From assembly GCF_000805385.1 (NCBI RefSeq), contig NZ_JTJW01000008.1:620001-684000 (forward strand): DNA of 64,000 nucleotides. Direction: 5' to 3'. This document shows, in pieces, positions 26,751 through 34,859 of this stretch. A model generated the notes under the pieces. That model was not told where the DNA came from, ran no database searches, and saw only the letters and a list, made by a program, of their open reading frames with translations. The position numbers and the translations under genes were made by a program. The stretch's first letter is position 1; every line of letters begins with the position of its first letter. Source of the stretch: Mycolicibacterium setense. GTDB taxonomy: Bacteria; Actinomycetota; Actinomycetes; Mycobacteriales; Mycobacteriaceae.

Positions 26751-27938
26751 TTACAAGTCGACCAGGGCCGACTCGGGCGTCTCGATCAATGAACGCAGGT
26801 CACCCAGGAACGCTCCGGCCTGGGCACCGTCGACGACACGATGATCGAAGACACAGGTCAACGACATCGTGGGACGGGCCACCACCGCGCCGTCGACCAC
26901 GACCGGTCGCTGCTTGATCGACCCCATCCCGAGAATGGCGGCCTCCGGATAGTTGATCACCGGGACGCCGTCGTCCAGACCCAGCGCACCGAAGTTCGAC
27001 ACCGTGAAGGTCGATCCACTCAGCTCGGCCGGGCTGAGCGTCCCGGCTCGCGCCTGCTCGATCAGCCGGGCCACCTCTGCGGCCAGGGCGCGGGTCGTCA
27101 TCGATTGCGCGTCACGGACCACGGGGACCAGCAGTCCGCGCGGCGCGGCCACCCCGAAACCCAGGTGCACGGCCGGATGCCGGTGAATCTGTGGACCTTC
27201 GGCGGTTTCGATCCAGGTGGAATTCACCAGCTGATGCCGCCCGAGCGCCAGGACGAGTAGCCGCAGTGTCAGGACGAACGGCGTGGCGGGAAGCTCGGCA
27301 TCCGTGGCCTTGATGTGGTCACGCAGCCGCAACAACGCAGAGCAGTCCACGTCTACCCGAGCATGCGCGTCCGGTATTTCCCTGCGTGACAATGACATTC
27401 GTCGTGCCATCGCGGCCTGCACGCCGCCGACATCAATGATGTCCGAAGTGCCGGCTGCCGCCATGACATCGGCGCGCGTGACGATGCCCTCGGGCCCGGA
27501 TCCGGGCGCCAACTTCTGAAGGTCGACGTGCAGGTCGGCCGCCAGTTTGCGTACCGGCGGTTTGGCCCGCGCCCGTGACCCCTCCGAAGCCGGTGCCCGC
27601 CTGCTGACATCCATGGTGTCGTCGGCGCCGTACCCTACCAACACCGACTTGCGGGGCGTCGCACCATTTTTCGCGTTCCCGGTCGACGGCGCAGCCGGTT
27701 CGCTGATGTCGAATCTGACCAGCAGCGACCCGACGGACAAGGTGTCCCCCGCCTTGCCCCCGAGCTCGAGCACCTGGCCGGCGAACGGGCTGGGTATTTC
27801 CACCTCCGCCTTGTTGGTCTCGACCGTACACAGGGTCTGATTGAGCTCGACGGTGTCGCCCACGGCAACACTCCAGCTGGTGACCGTGGCGTCCTGCAGC
27901 CCCTCACCGAGATCGGGGACCAGGAACTCCCGGTTCAT
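26751..27938 (-). CDS. bkdC: branched-chain keto acid dehydrogenase E2 (BkdC/Rv2495c)
   Basis: 395 residues from MNREFLVPDLGEGLQDATVTSW. There is one lipoyl domain with the lipoylated Lys in VETNKAEVEIPSP, a peripheral subunit-binding domain (VRKLAADLHVDLQKLAPGSGPEGIVTRADV) and the acyltransferase catalytic domain ending TCVFDHRVVDGAQAGAFL (catalytic His and Asp). It accepts acyl groups from E1 (BkdA/BkdB) and passes them to CoA. Its ATG overlaps the bkdB stop (ATGA), so all three subunits are coupled. The upstream frame to 27995 is inside bkdB and rejected. Confidence 0.95.
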   Translation of the reverse strand: MNREFLVPDLGEGLQDATVTSWSVAVGDTVELNQTLCTVETNKAEVEIPSPFAGQVLELGGKAGDTLSVGSLLVRFDISEPAAPSTGNAKNGATPRKSVLVGYGADDTMDVSRRAPASEGSRARAKPPVRKLAADLHVDLQKLAPGSGPEGIVTRADVMAAAGTSDIIDVGGVQAAMARRMSLSRREIPDAHARVDVDCSALLRLRDHIKATDAELPATPFVLTLRLLVLALGRHQLVNSTWIETAEGPQIHRHPAVHLGFGVAAPRGLLVPVVRDAQSMTTRALAAEVARLIEQARAGTLSPAELSGSTFTVSNFGALGLDDGVPVINYPEAAILGMGSIKQRPVVVDGAVVARPTMSLTCVFDHRVVDGAQAGAFLGDLRSLIETPESALVDL

Positions 27939-29038
27939 GGCTGCACCATCGCGCGCTCGACACAGTCGAGCAGGCGATCGACACCGGGCAGCCACACCTT
28001 CTCCAGCCGAGCCGGCGGGTAGGGAGTGTCAAAACCGGTGGCACGCAACACCGGCGCCTCAAGATCGTAGAAGCACTCCTCGGAGATCCGAGCGGCCAAC
28101 TCGGCCCCGAAGCCCAGGGTCCGAGGCCCCTCGTGCATGACGACGGCTCGTCCGGTGCGCTGCACGGACGCGGCGACCGTATCGAAATCGAGCGGGTTGA
28201 GTGAGCGCAGATCGACAACCTCGAGGCTCCACCCCCGCTCGGCGGCCAGGTCGGCAGCGTTGAGCGCAGTGGGCACCAGCCCGCCGTAGGTGATGACGGT
28301 GACATCGGTCCCGTTGCGGCGCACCATCGCCCGTCCGATCGGCGGAGCCGGAGCGCTGGTGTCGACCAGTTCGCGCGCCCAGTAGCGCCGCTTGGGCTCC
28401 AGGAATATGACCGGGTCGGCGCTGCTGATCGCATACCGCAGCAGCCAGTAGGCGTCGGACGGCGTGGCCGGTACGACCACCTTGAGGCCCGCCGTGTGCA
28501 ACCAGTACGACTCGGTGGACTCTGAATGGTGTTCAACCGCACCGATGCCACCGAACGACGGAATCCGCACCGTCACAGGCATGTTGATGTCGCCGTGGGT
28601 CCGCATACGGTACTTGGCCAGGTGACTGACGATCTGGTCGAAGGCCGGGTAGCTGAACCCGTCGAACTGGATCTCCGGCACCGGCGAGAACCCGCGAATC
28701 GCCAGACCGATCGCCACACCGATGATCGCCGATTCGGCCAGCGGCGTGTCGAAACACCTTTCGGCACCGAAGGTCTCGGCCAGGCCCTCGGTCACCCGGA
28801 AGACCCCGCCGAGAGTGGCGACATCTTCACCGAACACCAGCACGTGATCGTCGGCGGCCATCGCATCGTGCAGCGCCTGGTTGATTGCGGCCACCATGGT
28901 CAGCTCGGTGGCCGCCGGCGGTGCCGGCAATCCAGCCTGCGCCGGCGGTGCCGGCAATCCAACCGGAGTCAGTATCGGTTCCCACGGCTCCGGGGAATCA
29001 CCTTGGGCTGCGGGCCGGTCGATGATCTGGGTCATCAC
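27935..29038 (-). CDS. bkdB: branched-chain keto acid dehydrogenase E1 beta (BkdB/Rv2496c)
   Basis: 367 residues of the transketolase pyrimidine-binding type: AINQALHDAMAADDHVLVFGEDVATLGGVFRVTEGL, FDTPLAESAIIGVAIGLA and PVIFLEPKRRYW. It forms the E1 heterotetramer with BkdA and decarboxylates branched keto acids using thiamine diphosphate. The N-terminus has an extra linker of about 45 residues containing a repeated GLPAPPA, encoded by a 21-bp duplication (28914-28961). It overlaps bkdA by 4 nt. Confidence 0.95.
   Translation of the reverse strand: MMTQIIDRPAAQGDSPEPWEPILTPVGLPAPPAQAGLPAPPAATELTMVAAINQALHDAMAADDHVLVFGEDVATLGGVFRVTEGLAETFGAERCFDTPLAESAIIGVAIGLAIRGFSPVPEIQFDGFSYPAFDQIVSHLAKYRMRTHGDINMPVTVRIPSFGGIGAVEHHSESTESYWLHTAGLKVVVPATPSDAYWLLRYAISSADPVIFLEPKRRYWARELVDTSAPAPPIGRAMVRRNGTDVTVITYGGLVPTALNAADLAAERGWSLEVVDLRSLNPLDFDTVAASVQRTGRAVVMHEGPRTLGFGAELAARISEECFYDLEAPVLRATGFDTPYPPARLEKVWLPGVDRLLDCVERAMVQP
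28914..28961. repeat. 21-bp direct repeat inside bkdB
   Basis: Two identical 21-bp copies beginning GCCGGCGGTGCC at 28914 and 28941 (period 27 bp). They encode a repeated GLPAPPA in the N-terminal linker of BkdB. In frame, probably of slippage origin and tolerated because the linker is flexible. Confidence 0.85.
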
Positions 29039-30138
29039 GCCTCCTTGGCCAGTTCCGCCGACAACTCATCGCGCTGACGCGCCAGATCCGGGGTGATCTC
29101 GGCGTACACGGTGTCGAACAGCTCGACCGGATCGGGGTCTGTCGCCCCGACGAGCGAGTCACGTAGCTCGGTGCACAACCGCCGCGACCGCGTGGTGACG
29201 CGGTGCTCCAGTCGCTCATCGAGCACGCCGGCGTTCTGCAGGTACGTGCGGTACCGCTCGATCGGGTCGCGGGCCAGCCACTCGTCGACCTCATCGACCG
29301 ACCGGTAGCGATTGGGATCGTCGGAGGTGGTGTGGGGGCCCATCCGGTAGGTGACGGCCTCGATCAACGTGGGGCCGGCGCCCGCGCGGGCCCGGTCGGC
29401 GGCCTCTGCCATCACGCCATAGCAGGCGAGGACATCGTTGCCGTCGACTCGGATACCCGGCATGCCGTAGCCGATCGCCCGGTGCGCGATCGACGGACCG
29501 GCGTGCTGCTTGCTCACCGGCACCGAGATCGCCCATTGGTTGTTCTGCACGAAGAACACGCAGGGCGCCCCGAACACCGATGCCAGGTTGAGCGCCTCGT
29601 GCGCATCACCCTCGCTGGTGGCGCCGTCACCCAGGAAGGCCACCGTCACGGAACCGTCGTCGAGACGTTGCGCGGCCATCGCCGCGCCGACGGCATGCAG
29701 TGCCTGGGTGGCGATCGGAATCGCGATCGGAGCGACGCAACGGCTGGTGAACTCACGGCCACCGTGCCATTGACCCCGCCACACCGCACCCATCTGGCCC
29801 GGGGTGATCCCGCGCAACAGGTACGCGCCGATCTCCCGGTACTGCGGGAACAGCCAGTCGGTCTTCCGGAGGCAGGCGGTCGCCCCGATCTGGGCCGCCT
29901 CCTGACCGCGGCAGGAGGCGTACAGCGCCAGCTCGCCCTGGCGTTGCAGGTTGATGAACTCGGTGTCCAGGTCGCGCGTGACGACCATGGACTCGTAGAG
30001 CCAGGCCAGAGTTTCGTGGGGAAGGTCGCGGCTGTAGCGAGTCTCTGTGGTGGGTGACCCGTCGGCGGCCACCAAACACACCGGATCGAGATCGACACTG
30101 GGATGTGCCGGGGCCGGCCCTGCAAACGACTCAGCCAT
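29035..30138 (-). CDS. bkdA: branched-chain keto acid dehydrogenase E1 alpha (BkdA/Rv2497c)
   Basis: 367 residues. The thiamine diphosphate-binding motif GDGATSEGDAHEALNLASVFGAPCVFFVQNN is complete, with YRMGPHTTSDDPNRYR as the regulatory loop and CRGQEAAQIGATACLRKTDWLFPQYREIG near the N-terminus. It provides the E1 alpha chain for leucine, isoleucine and valine breakdown. First gene of bkdABC; the ribosome binding site AAGGAGG lies seven nt before ATG. The 250-bp region upstream must hold the bkd promoter and also contains the citE remnant. Confidence 0.95.
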   Translation of the reverse strand: MAESFAGPAPAHPSVDLDPVCLVAADGSPTTETRYSRDLPHETLAWLYESMVVTRDLDTEFINLQRQGELALYASCRGQEAAQIGATACLRKTDWLFPQYREIGAYLLRGITPGQMGAVWRGQWHGGREFTSRCVAPIAIPIATQALHAVGAAMAAQRLDDGSVTVAFLGDGATSEGDAHEALNLASVFGAPCVFFVQNNQWAISVPVSKQHAGPSIAHRAIGYGMPGIRVDGNDVLACYGVMAEAADRARAGAGPTLIEAVTYRMGPHTTSDDPNRYRSVDEVDEWLARDPIERYRTYLQNAGVLDERLEHRVTTRSRRLCTELRDSLVGATDPDPVELFDTVYAEITPDLARQRDELSAELAKEA

Positions 30139-30253
30139 ACCGCCTCCTTCTCTGGTGGCGGCATGTTGCGCCGCCGCTCCATGAGGTGCTCAGGGCAGCG
30201 GCGGTACGTGCAAAACCCCTGGTGAGAGGCCTCCGGCTAGGTACCTGGGTATG

Positions 30254-30297
30254 GCGCTAGCCGGACGATCCGCTCGGCCCGTCGCAGCACTGGGGCA
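30254..30297 (-). pseudogene. degenerate copy of the citE 3' end
   Basis: A 44-bp stretch that matches the end of citE (about 30397-30440) at about 36 of 44 positions without gaps. Read leftward it encodes APVLRRAERIVRLA, against APVLRRAERIVALAPRS at the true CitE C-terminus. It stands alone in the intergenic space before bkdA. It is best explained as the remnant of a duplicated citE-like gene that was lost. Confidence 0.7.
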
Positions 30298-30389
30298 TAT
30301 CGCCATTATGCGCCAGAACCGGACGTAGCTACCGTCACTGCAGGTAACGGATTGGAGGCGTGTCGGATCCGACCGGACCGCGGACCAGG

Positions 30390-31202
30390 TCAGCTGCGCG
30401 GCGCCAGCGCGACGATTCGCTCGGCGCGCCGCAGAACCGGGGCGTCGACCATCAGGCCGTCGTGCTGAAAGACACCACGTTCATCTGCGACCCGGTCGAG
30501 CACGGCGCGCGCCCAGGCGATCTGCTCATCGGTCGGCGCGTAGGCAGACCGGATGACGGCGACCTGCGTGGGGTGGATCGCCACTTTGGCGTCGAAACCG
30601 ACCGCGACCGCATCGTCGGACTCCGCCCGCAAGCCGTCGAGATCCTTGATGTCGAGATACACCGAATCCAGCGCCAGCTTCCCGTAGGCCTTGGCCGCCA
30701 GCAGGGTCTGCGACCGCACGTGCTGGGCAACGTCACGATAGGTGCCGTCAGGCCGGCGGTTGGCGGTACCACCGGTGACCGCGAACAGATCCTCGGCTCC
30801 CCACATCACCGCGAAGGCGTTGTCCGGCTGCACCAGCTCCACGACGTTCAGCGCAGCCAGCGGGGTCTCGATCAGCACCACGACATCCAGTGGCGCCAAC
30901 GCCTGTACCTGCTCAGCATGTTCGGTCTTGGCCAGCATCACGGTGGTGTAATCGGTGGCCGTGACCGCCTTCAGGTCAAGATCGTGGTCGGCCGTACCGG
31001 TCGGATTGATCCTCACCACCGTGCGGGCCGGATCGAGCCGGGTCTCGATCAGGGCCTGGCGGGCGGCCGGACGGTCCTTGGCCGCGCACCCGTCCTCCAA
31101 ATCGAGAATCACCACATCGGCTGCTGCCGCGGCCTTTTCGAAGCGCTCGGGCCGGTCGGCCGGGCAGAACAGCCAGCCTGGTCCGGTTGTCTGCAGGGCC
31201 AT
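30390..31202 (-). CDS. citE: CitE-like beta-hydroxyacyl-CoA lyase (Rv2498c)
   Basis: 270 residues of the HpcH/HpaI aldolase (citrate lyase beta) family: GWLFCPADRPERFEKAAAAADVVILDLEDGCA (metal-binding Glu and Asp), TVVRINPTGT, DVVVLIETPLAAL (Glu ligand) and KVAIHPTQV. Rv2498c has been described as a lyase for (3R)-citramalyl-CoA and related beta-hydroxyacyl-CoA esters, in itaconate and leucine breakdown. It overlaps the MaoC gene by one base, so the operon accD1-accA1-fadE19-maoC-citE is continuous. Confidence 0.92.
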   Translation of the reverse strand: MALQTTGPGWLFCPADRPERFEKAAAAADVVILDLEDGCAAKDRPAARQALIETRLDPARTVVRINPTGTADHDLDLKAVTATDYTTVMLAKTEHAEQVQALAPLDVVVLIETPLAALNVVELVQPDNAFAVMWGAEDLFAVTGGTANRRPDGTYRDVAQHVRSQTLLAAKAYGKLALDSVYLDIKDLDGLRAESDDAVAVGFDAKVAIHPTQVAVIRSAYAPTDEQIAWARAVLDRVADERGVFQHDGLMVDAPVLRRAERIVALAPRS

Positions 31203-31693
31203 TACGCTTCCCCTTCCGGACGCATCCGCACCATCGTCTTGCGCGACGCGGTCGCCACGATGTCGCCGTGCTGGTTGCGGCCGGTGTGGGCGAAGGTCAC
31301 GATGCCCTCGCCCGGCCGGCTCTTGGATGCCCGCTTCTCGGTGATCTCGGTTTCGGCATACAGCGTGTCGCCGTGGAAAAGCGGTTTCGGGAAGGCGATC
31401 TCGGAGAATCCGAGATTGCCGACGATGGTGCCCTGCGTCAGCTGTGCCACCGACAGGCCGACGAGTGTCGACAGCGTGAACATCGAATTGACCAACCGCG
31501 CGTTGAACGGTGGCAGAGCATCGGCGAACGCCGCATCCAGGTGCAGCGCCTGGGTGTTCATGGTCAACGTGGTGAACAGCACGTTGTCGGCCTCGGTGAT
31601 GGTGCGCCCGGGACGGTGCAGGTAGCGCACGCCGATCTCGAACTCCTCGAACCAGAGGCCCCGCTGCTCGATTACCTTCTGCTCAGCGGTCAC
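31202..31693 (-). CDS. MaoC-like hot-dog dehydratase (Rv2499c)
   Basis: 163 residues of the MaoC/FAS1-like dehydratase fold: GLWFEEFEIGVRYLHRPGRTITEADNVLFTTLTMN, then PLFHGDTLYAETEITEKRASKSRPGEGIVTFAH. It probably hydrates the enoyl-CoA made by FadE19 in the leucine or isoleucine branch. It overlaps fadE19 by 4 nt. Confidence 0.92.
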   Translation of the reverse strand: MTAEQKVIEQRGLWFEEFEIGVRYLHRPGRTITEADNVLFTTLTMNTQALHLDAAFADALPPFNARLVNSMFTLSTLVGLSVAQLTQGTIVGNLGFSEIAFPKPLFHGDTLYAETEITEKRASKSRPGEGIVTFAHTGRNQHGDIVATASRKTMVRMRPEGEA

Positions 31694-32850
31694 AGACCCG
31701 CCTCCCGCGCGATCAGCATCAGCTGCACTTCCGTTGTCCCCTCGCCGATTTCGAGAATCTTGCTGTCCCGGTAATGCCGCGCCACCGGGTATTCGTTCAT
31801 GAATCCGTAGCCGCCGAAGATCTGGGTGGCATCGCGGGCGTTGTCCATCGCGGCCTCACTGGAGACCAGCTTGGCCACCGAGGCCGCCTTTTTGAAAGGC
31901 TTGCCGGAGAGCATCAGCGCGGCCGCGTCGTAGTAGGTGGCGCGGGCCGTGTGGGCACGGGCCTCCATTCGGGCGATCTTGAAGGCGATGGCCTGATAGG
32001 TGCCGATGGCCGCGCCGAAGGCCTGACGTTCCTTGGCGTACTTCACACATTCGTCCACACAGCCCTGCGCGACGCCGACCGACAATGCCGCGATGGCAAT
32101 GCGGCCCTCGTCGAGGATGCGCAGGAAGTTGGCGTAGCCGCGGCCTCGTTCACCGAGCAGGTTCTCGGCGGGTACGCGCACATCGTCGAAGCTCAGCGGG
32201 TGGGTGTCCGAGGCGTTCCAGCCGACCTTGTTGTAGGCCGGTTCGGCGGTGAATCCGTCGGTGGGCACCGGCACCAGGATCGACGAGATCTCCTTCTTGC
32301 CGCCCGCCTCCCCGGTGACCGCCGTGACCGTCACCAGCTTGGTGATGTCAGTGCCGGAGTTGGTGATGAACTGCTTGGAGCCATTAATAATCCACGTTGA
32401 TCCATCCATCTTCGCGGTGGTCTTGGTGGCGCCGGCGTCGCTGCCACCGCCCGCTTCTGTCAGCCCGAACGCACCGAGGGCCTTGCCACTGGCGAGCAGC
32501 GGCAGCCACTCCTGCTTCTGGGCGTCGTTTCCGAAGCGGTAGATCGGCATGGCGCCCAGCGACACCCCGGCCTCCAACGTGATGGCCACGCTCTGGTCGA
32601 CCTTGCCGAGCTCTTCGAGGGCCAGGCACAGCGCGAAGTAGTCGCCACCCATGCCGCCGTACTCCTCGGGGAAGGGCAGACCGAACAGCCCCATGTCGGC
32701 CATGCCGTCCACGACCTCGTAGGGGAAGGAATGTTCCTCGTCGTGTTTGGCGGCCACCGGGGCGACGACGCTCTGGGCGAAGTCGCGGACGGTCTTGGCC
32801 AGCTGTGCATAGTGATCCGGCAGGTTGCCGGTCGACAGAAAGTCCGTCAT
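31690..32850 (-). CDS. fadE19: acyl-CoA dehydrogenase FadE19 (Rv2500c)
   Basis: 386 residues. FAD-binding FGLTEAGGGSDAGATKT, GVAQGCVDECVKYAKERQAFG, the C-terminal DATQIFGGYGFMNEYPVARHYRDSKILEIGEGTTEVQLMLIAR, with the catalytic Glu in the short-branched or isovaleryl-type position. It oxidises branched acyl-CoA from the Bkd complex. Starts four nt inside the accA1 stop. Confidence 0.95.
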   Translation of the reverse strand: MTDFLSTGNLPDHYAQLAKTVRDFAQSVVAPVAAKHDEEHSFPYEVVDGMADMGLFGLPFPEEYGGMGGDYFALCLALEELGKVDQSVAITLEAGVSLGAMPIYRFGNDAQKQEWLPLLASGKALGAFGLTEAGGGSDAGATKTTAKMDGSTWIINGSKQFITNSGTDITKLVTVTAVTGEAGGKKEISSILVPVPTDGFTAEPAYNKVGWNASDTHPLSFDDVRVPAENLLGERGRGYANFLRILDEGRIAIAALSVGVAQGCVDECVKYAKERQAFGAAIGTYQAIAFKIARMEARAHTARATYYDAAALMLSGKPFKKAASVAKLVSSEAAMDNARDATQIFGGYGFMNEYPVARHYRDSKILEIGEGTTEVQLMLIAREAGL

Positions 32851-34859
32851 TGCTCGTTCTCCTGTGTGTGAGCGGTGATTCGGGCCAGCGGCTGACCCAC
32901 CTTGACCTGGTCGCCGACGGCGACGAGTAGTTCGGCCACACCGTCGGTCGGTGCGGTCAGGGCATGCTCCATCTTCATCGCCTCGACGGTGACCACCATG
33001 GCGCCGGTCGTCACCTCGGTGCCGGTCGCGACTCCCACGGCGACAACCGATCCCGGCATGGGGCTGACGAGTTCGGCATCACCGCTGTGCTCGTCGTCCG
33101 GTCGCACGGGCGCCTCGCGGACCTCCTCGACGGCATAGCTGCGTCCGCCACCCGAGAGCCAGAGTTGGCCGGTCCCCCCGCTCAACTGCGCGGCGACCAG
33201 ATATTCGGTACGCATGCCGTCGAGCGTGACGGTGAACTGATCGCCGGTGAAAGCCGCACTCACAGTGTGGGTGTCGCCGTTCTCGACGATCGCGGTGGCC
33301 TGACTCGGGATGCCGGTGAGGTACACGTGATCGGTGCGGTCGGCGGCGCGCAGCCGGAATGCGGCCGCAGCACGCTCCCCTACCCGCCAGCCGGTTGGCC
33401 GGGCCCACAGGTTGTCGCCTGCTTCGGTCCAGTCGCTTGCCCACAGATAGGCTGCCGCGGCGATCAGCTCGGCGTCCCCGACCTCCTCGGGCGTGAAATC
33501 CGGGGCCCGACGGTCCAGCAGGCCGGTATCCAGCCGGCCCGCGGCCACATCCGGATCGGCCAGCAGGAAGCGCAGGAATTCGGTATTGGTGGTCAGGCCC
33601 AGTACCGCGGTATCGGCCAACGCACGATCCAGCTTGTGCAGGGCCGCAGTGCGATCGGCGCCGTAGGCGATGACCTTCGACAGCATCGGGTCGTAGTCGC
33701 TGCCGACAACGGTGCCCGCGGCGAGGCCGGAATCCACCCGCACGCCCGGCCCACTCGGCTCACGCAACCCGAGCACCGGTCCGCCCGTGGGCAGGAAGCC
33801 GTTGGCCGGGTCCTCGGCGTACACCCGTGCTTCGATGGCGTGTCCGGTCATGACGATGTCGTCCTGGCCGACCGCGAGTTTGTCGCCGGCAGCGATGCGG
33901 ACCTGCTGCTCCACCAGGTCGACACCGGTCATCATCTCGGTGACCGGGTGCTCGACCTGCAGCCGGGTGTTCATCTCCATGAAGAAGAACTCGTCGGGCG
34001 CATCGGCGGACACGATGAACTCCACCGTGCCGGCACCCGTGTAGTCGACACTACGCGCGGTATCGCATGCGGCCGCACCGATGCGGGCCCGCGTGACCGG
34101 ATCCAGCAGAGGCGACGGCGCCTCTTCGATGACCTTCTGATGCCTGCGCTGCAGGCTGCATTCCCGCTCGCCCAGATGGATGACGTTGCCGTGACCATCG
34201 GCCAGCACCTGCACCTCGATATGGCGGGGCCGCAACACAAATCGTTCCAAGAAAAGCGTGTCGTCGCCGAATGCGGCGGCCGCCTCGCGGCGCGCGCTGG
34301 TCAACGCGGCAGGAAGGTCACCAGCCTGCTCCACCACCCGCATGCCCTTGCCGCCGCCGCCTGCCGACGGTTTGACCAGAACCGGGAAGCCGACCTCGGG
34401 CGCACCCGCGATCAGGTCATCGTCGGTCAGTCCTGGACGCGATATTCCGGGGACCACGGGAACCCCGAACGCGGACACCGCGGCCTTGGCCGCGATCTTG
34501 TCGCCCATGGTGGCGATCGCCGTCGCAGGCGGTCCGATGAACACGATGCCCGCGGCCTGCAGTGCGGAGGCGAATTCGGCGTTCTCTGACAGGAATCCGT
34601 AACCCGGATGGACAGCCTGCGCCCCGGTACGCCGCGCGGCAGCCACCACAGCGTCGATGTCGAGGTAGCTCTGCCGGGCCGGGGCCGGCCCCAGCCGGAC
34701 AGCCACATCCGCCTCTGAGACGTGCCGCGCGCCGGCGTCGGCGTCGCTGAACACGGCCACCGAACGGATCCCCATGGCACGCAGGGTGCGGATGACGCGG
34801 ACCGCGATCTCGCCGCGGTTCGCGACGAGGACTGTATGGAACATCGTTGCGCTCATCAT
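32847..34859 (-). CDS. accA1: biotin-dependent acyl-CoA carboxylase alpha chain (AccA1/Rv2501c)
   Basis: 670 residues. The biotin carboxylase domain runs from FHTVLVANRGEIAVRVIRTLRAMGI, with the ATP-grasp segment KPSAGGGGKGMRVV and EMNTRLQVEHPVTEMMTG. A middle BT domain follows, then a C-terminal biotin carboxyl carrier domain with VEAMKMEHAL (biotinyl Lys). With AccD1 it carboxylates 3-methylcrotonyl-CoA in leucine breakdown. The start overlaps the accD1 stop (TGATG); ATG 34856 and 34844 are alternatives. The open frame continuing to 35357 lies inside accD1 and is not part of the gene. Confidence 0.95.
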   Translation of the reverse strand: MMSATMFHTVLVANRGEIAVRVIRTLRAMGIRSVAVFSDADAGARHVSEADVAVRLGPAPARQSYLDIDAVVAAARRTGAQAVHPGYGFLSENAEFASALQAAGIVFIGPPATAIATMGDKIAAKAAVSAFGVPVVPGISRPGLTDDDLIAGAPEVGFPVLVKPSAGGGGKGMRVVEQAGDLPAALTSARREAAAAFGDDTLFLERFVLRPRHIEVQVLADGHGNVIHLGERECSLQRRHQKVIEEAPSPLLDPVTRARIGAAACDTARSVDYTGAGTVEFIVSADAPDEFFFMEMNTRLQVEHPVTEMMTGVDLVEQQVRIAAGDKLAVGQDDIVMTGHAIEARVYAEDPANGFLPTGGPVLGLREPSGPGVRVDSGLAAGTVVGSDYDPMLSKVIAYGADRTAALHKLDRALADTAVLGLTTNTEFLRFLLADPDVAAGRLDTGLLDRRAPDFTPEEVGDAELIAAAAYLWASDWTEAGDNLWARPTGWRVGERAAAAFRLRAADRTDHVYLTGIPSQATAIVENGDTHTVSAAFTGDQFTVTLDGMRTEYLVAAQLSGGTGQLWLSGGGRSYAVEEVREAPVRPDDEHSGDAELVSPMPGSVVAVGVATGTEVTTGAMVVTVEAMKMEHALTAPTDGVAELLVAVGDQVKVGQPLARITAHTQENEQ

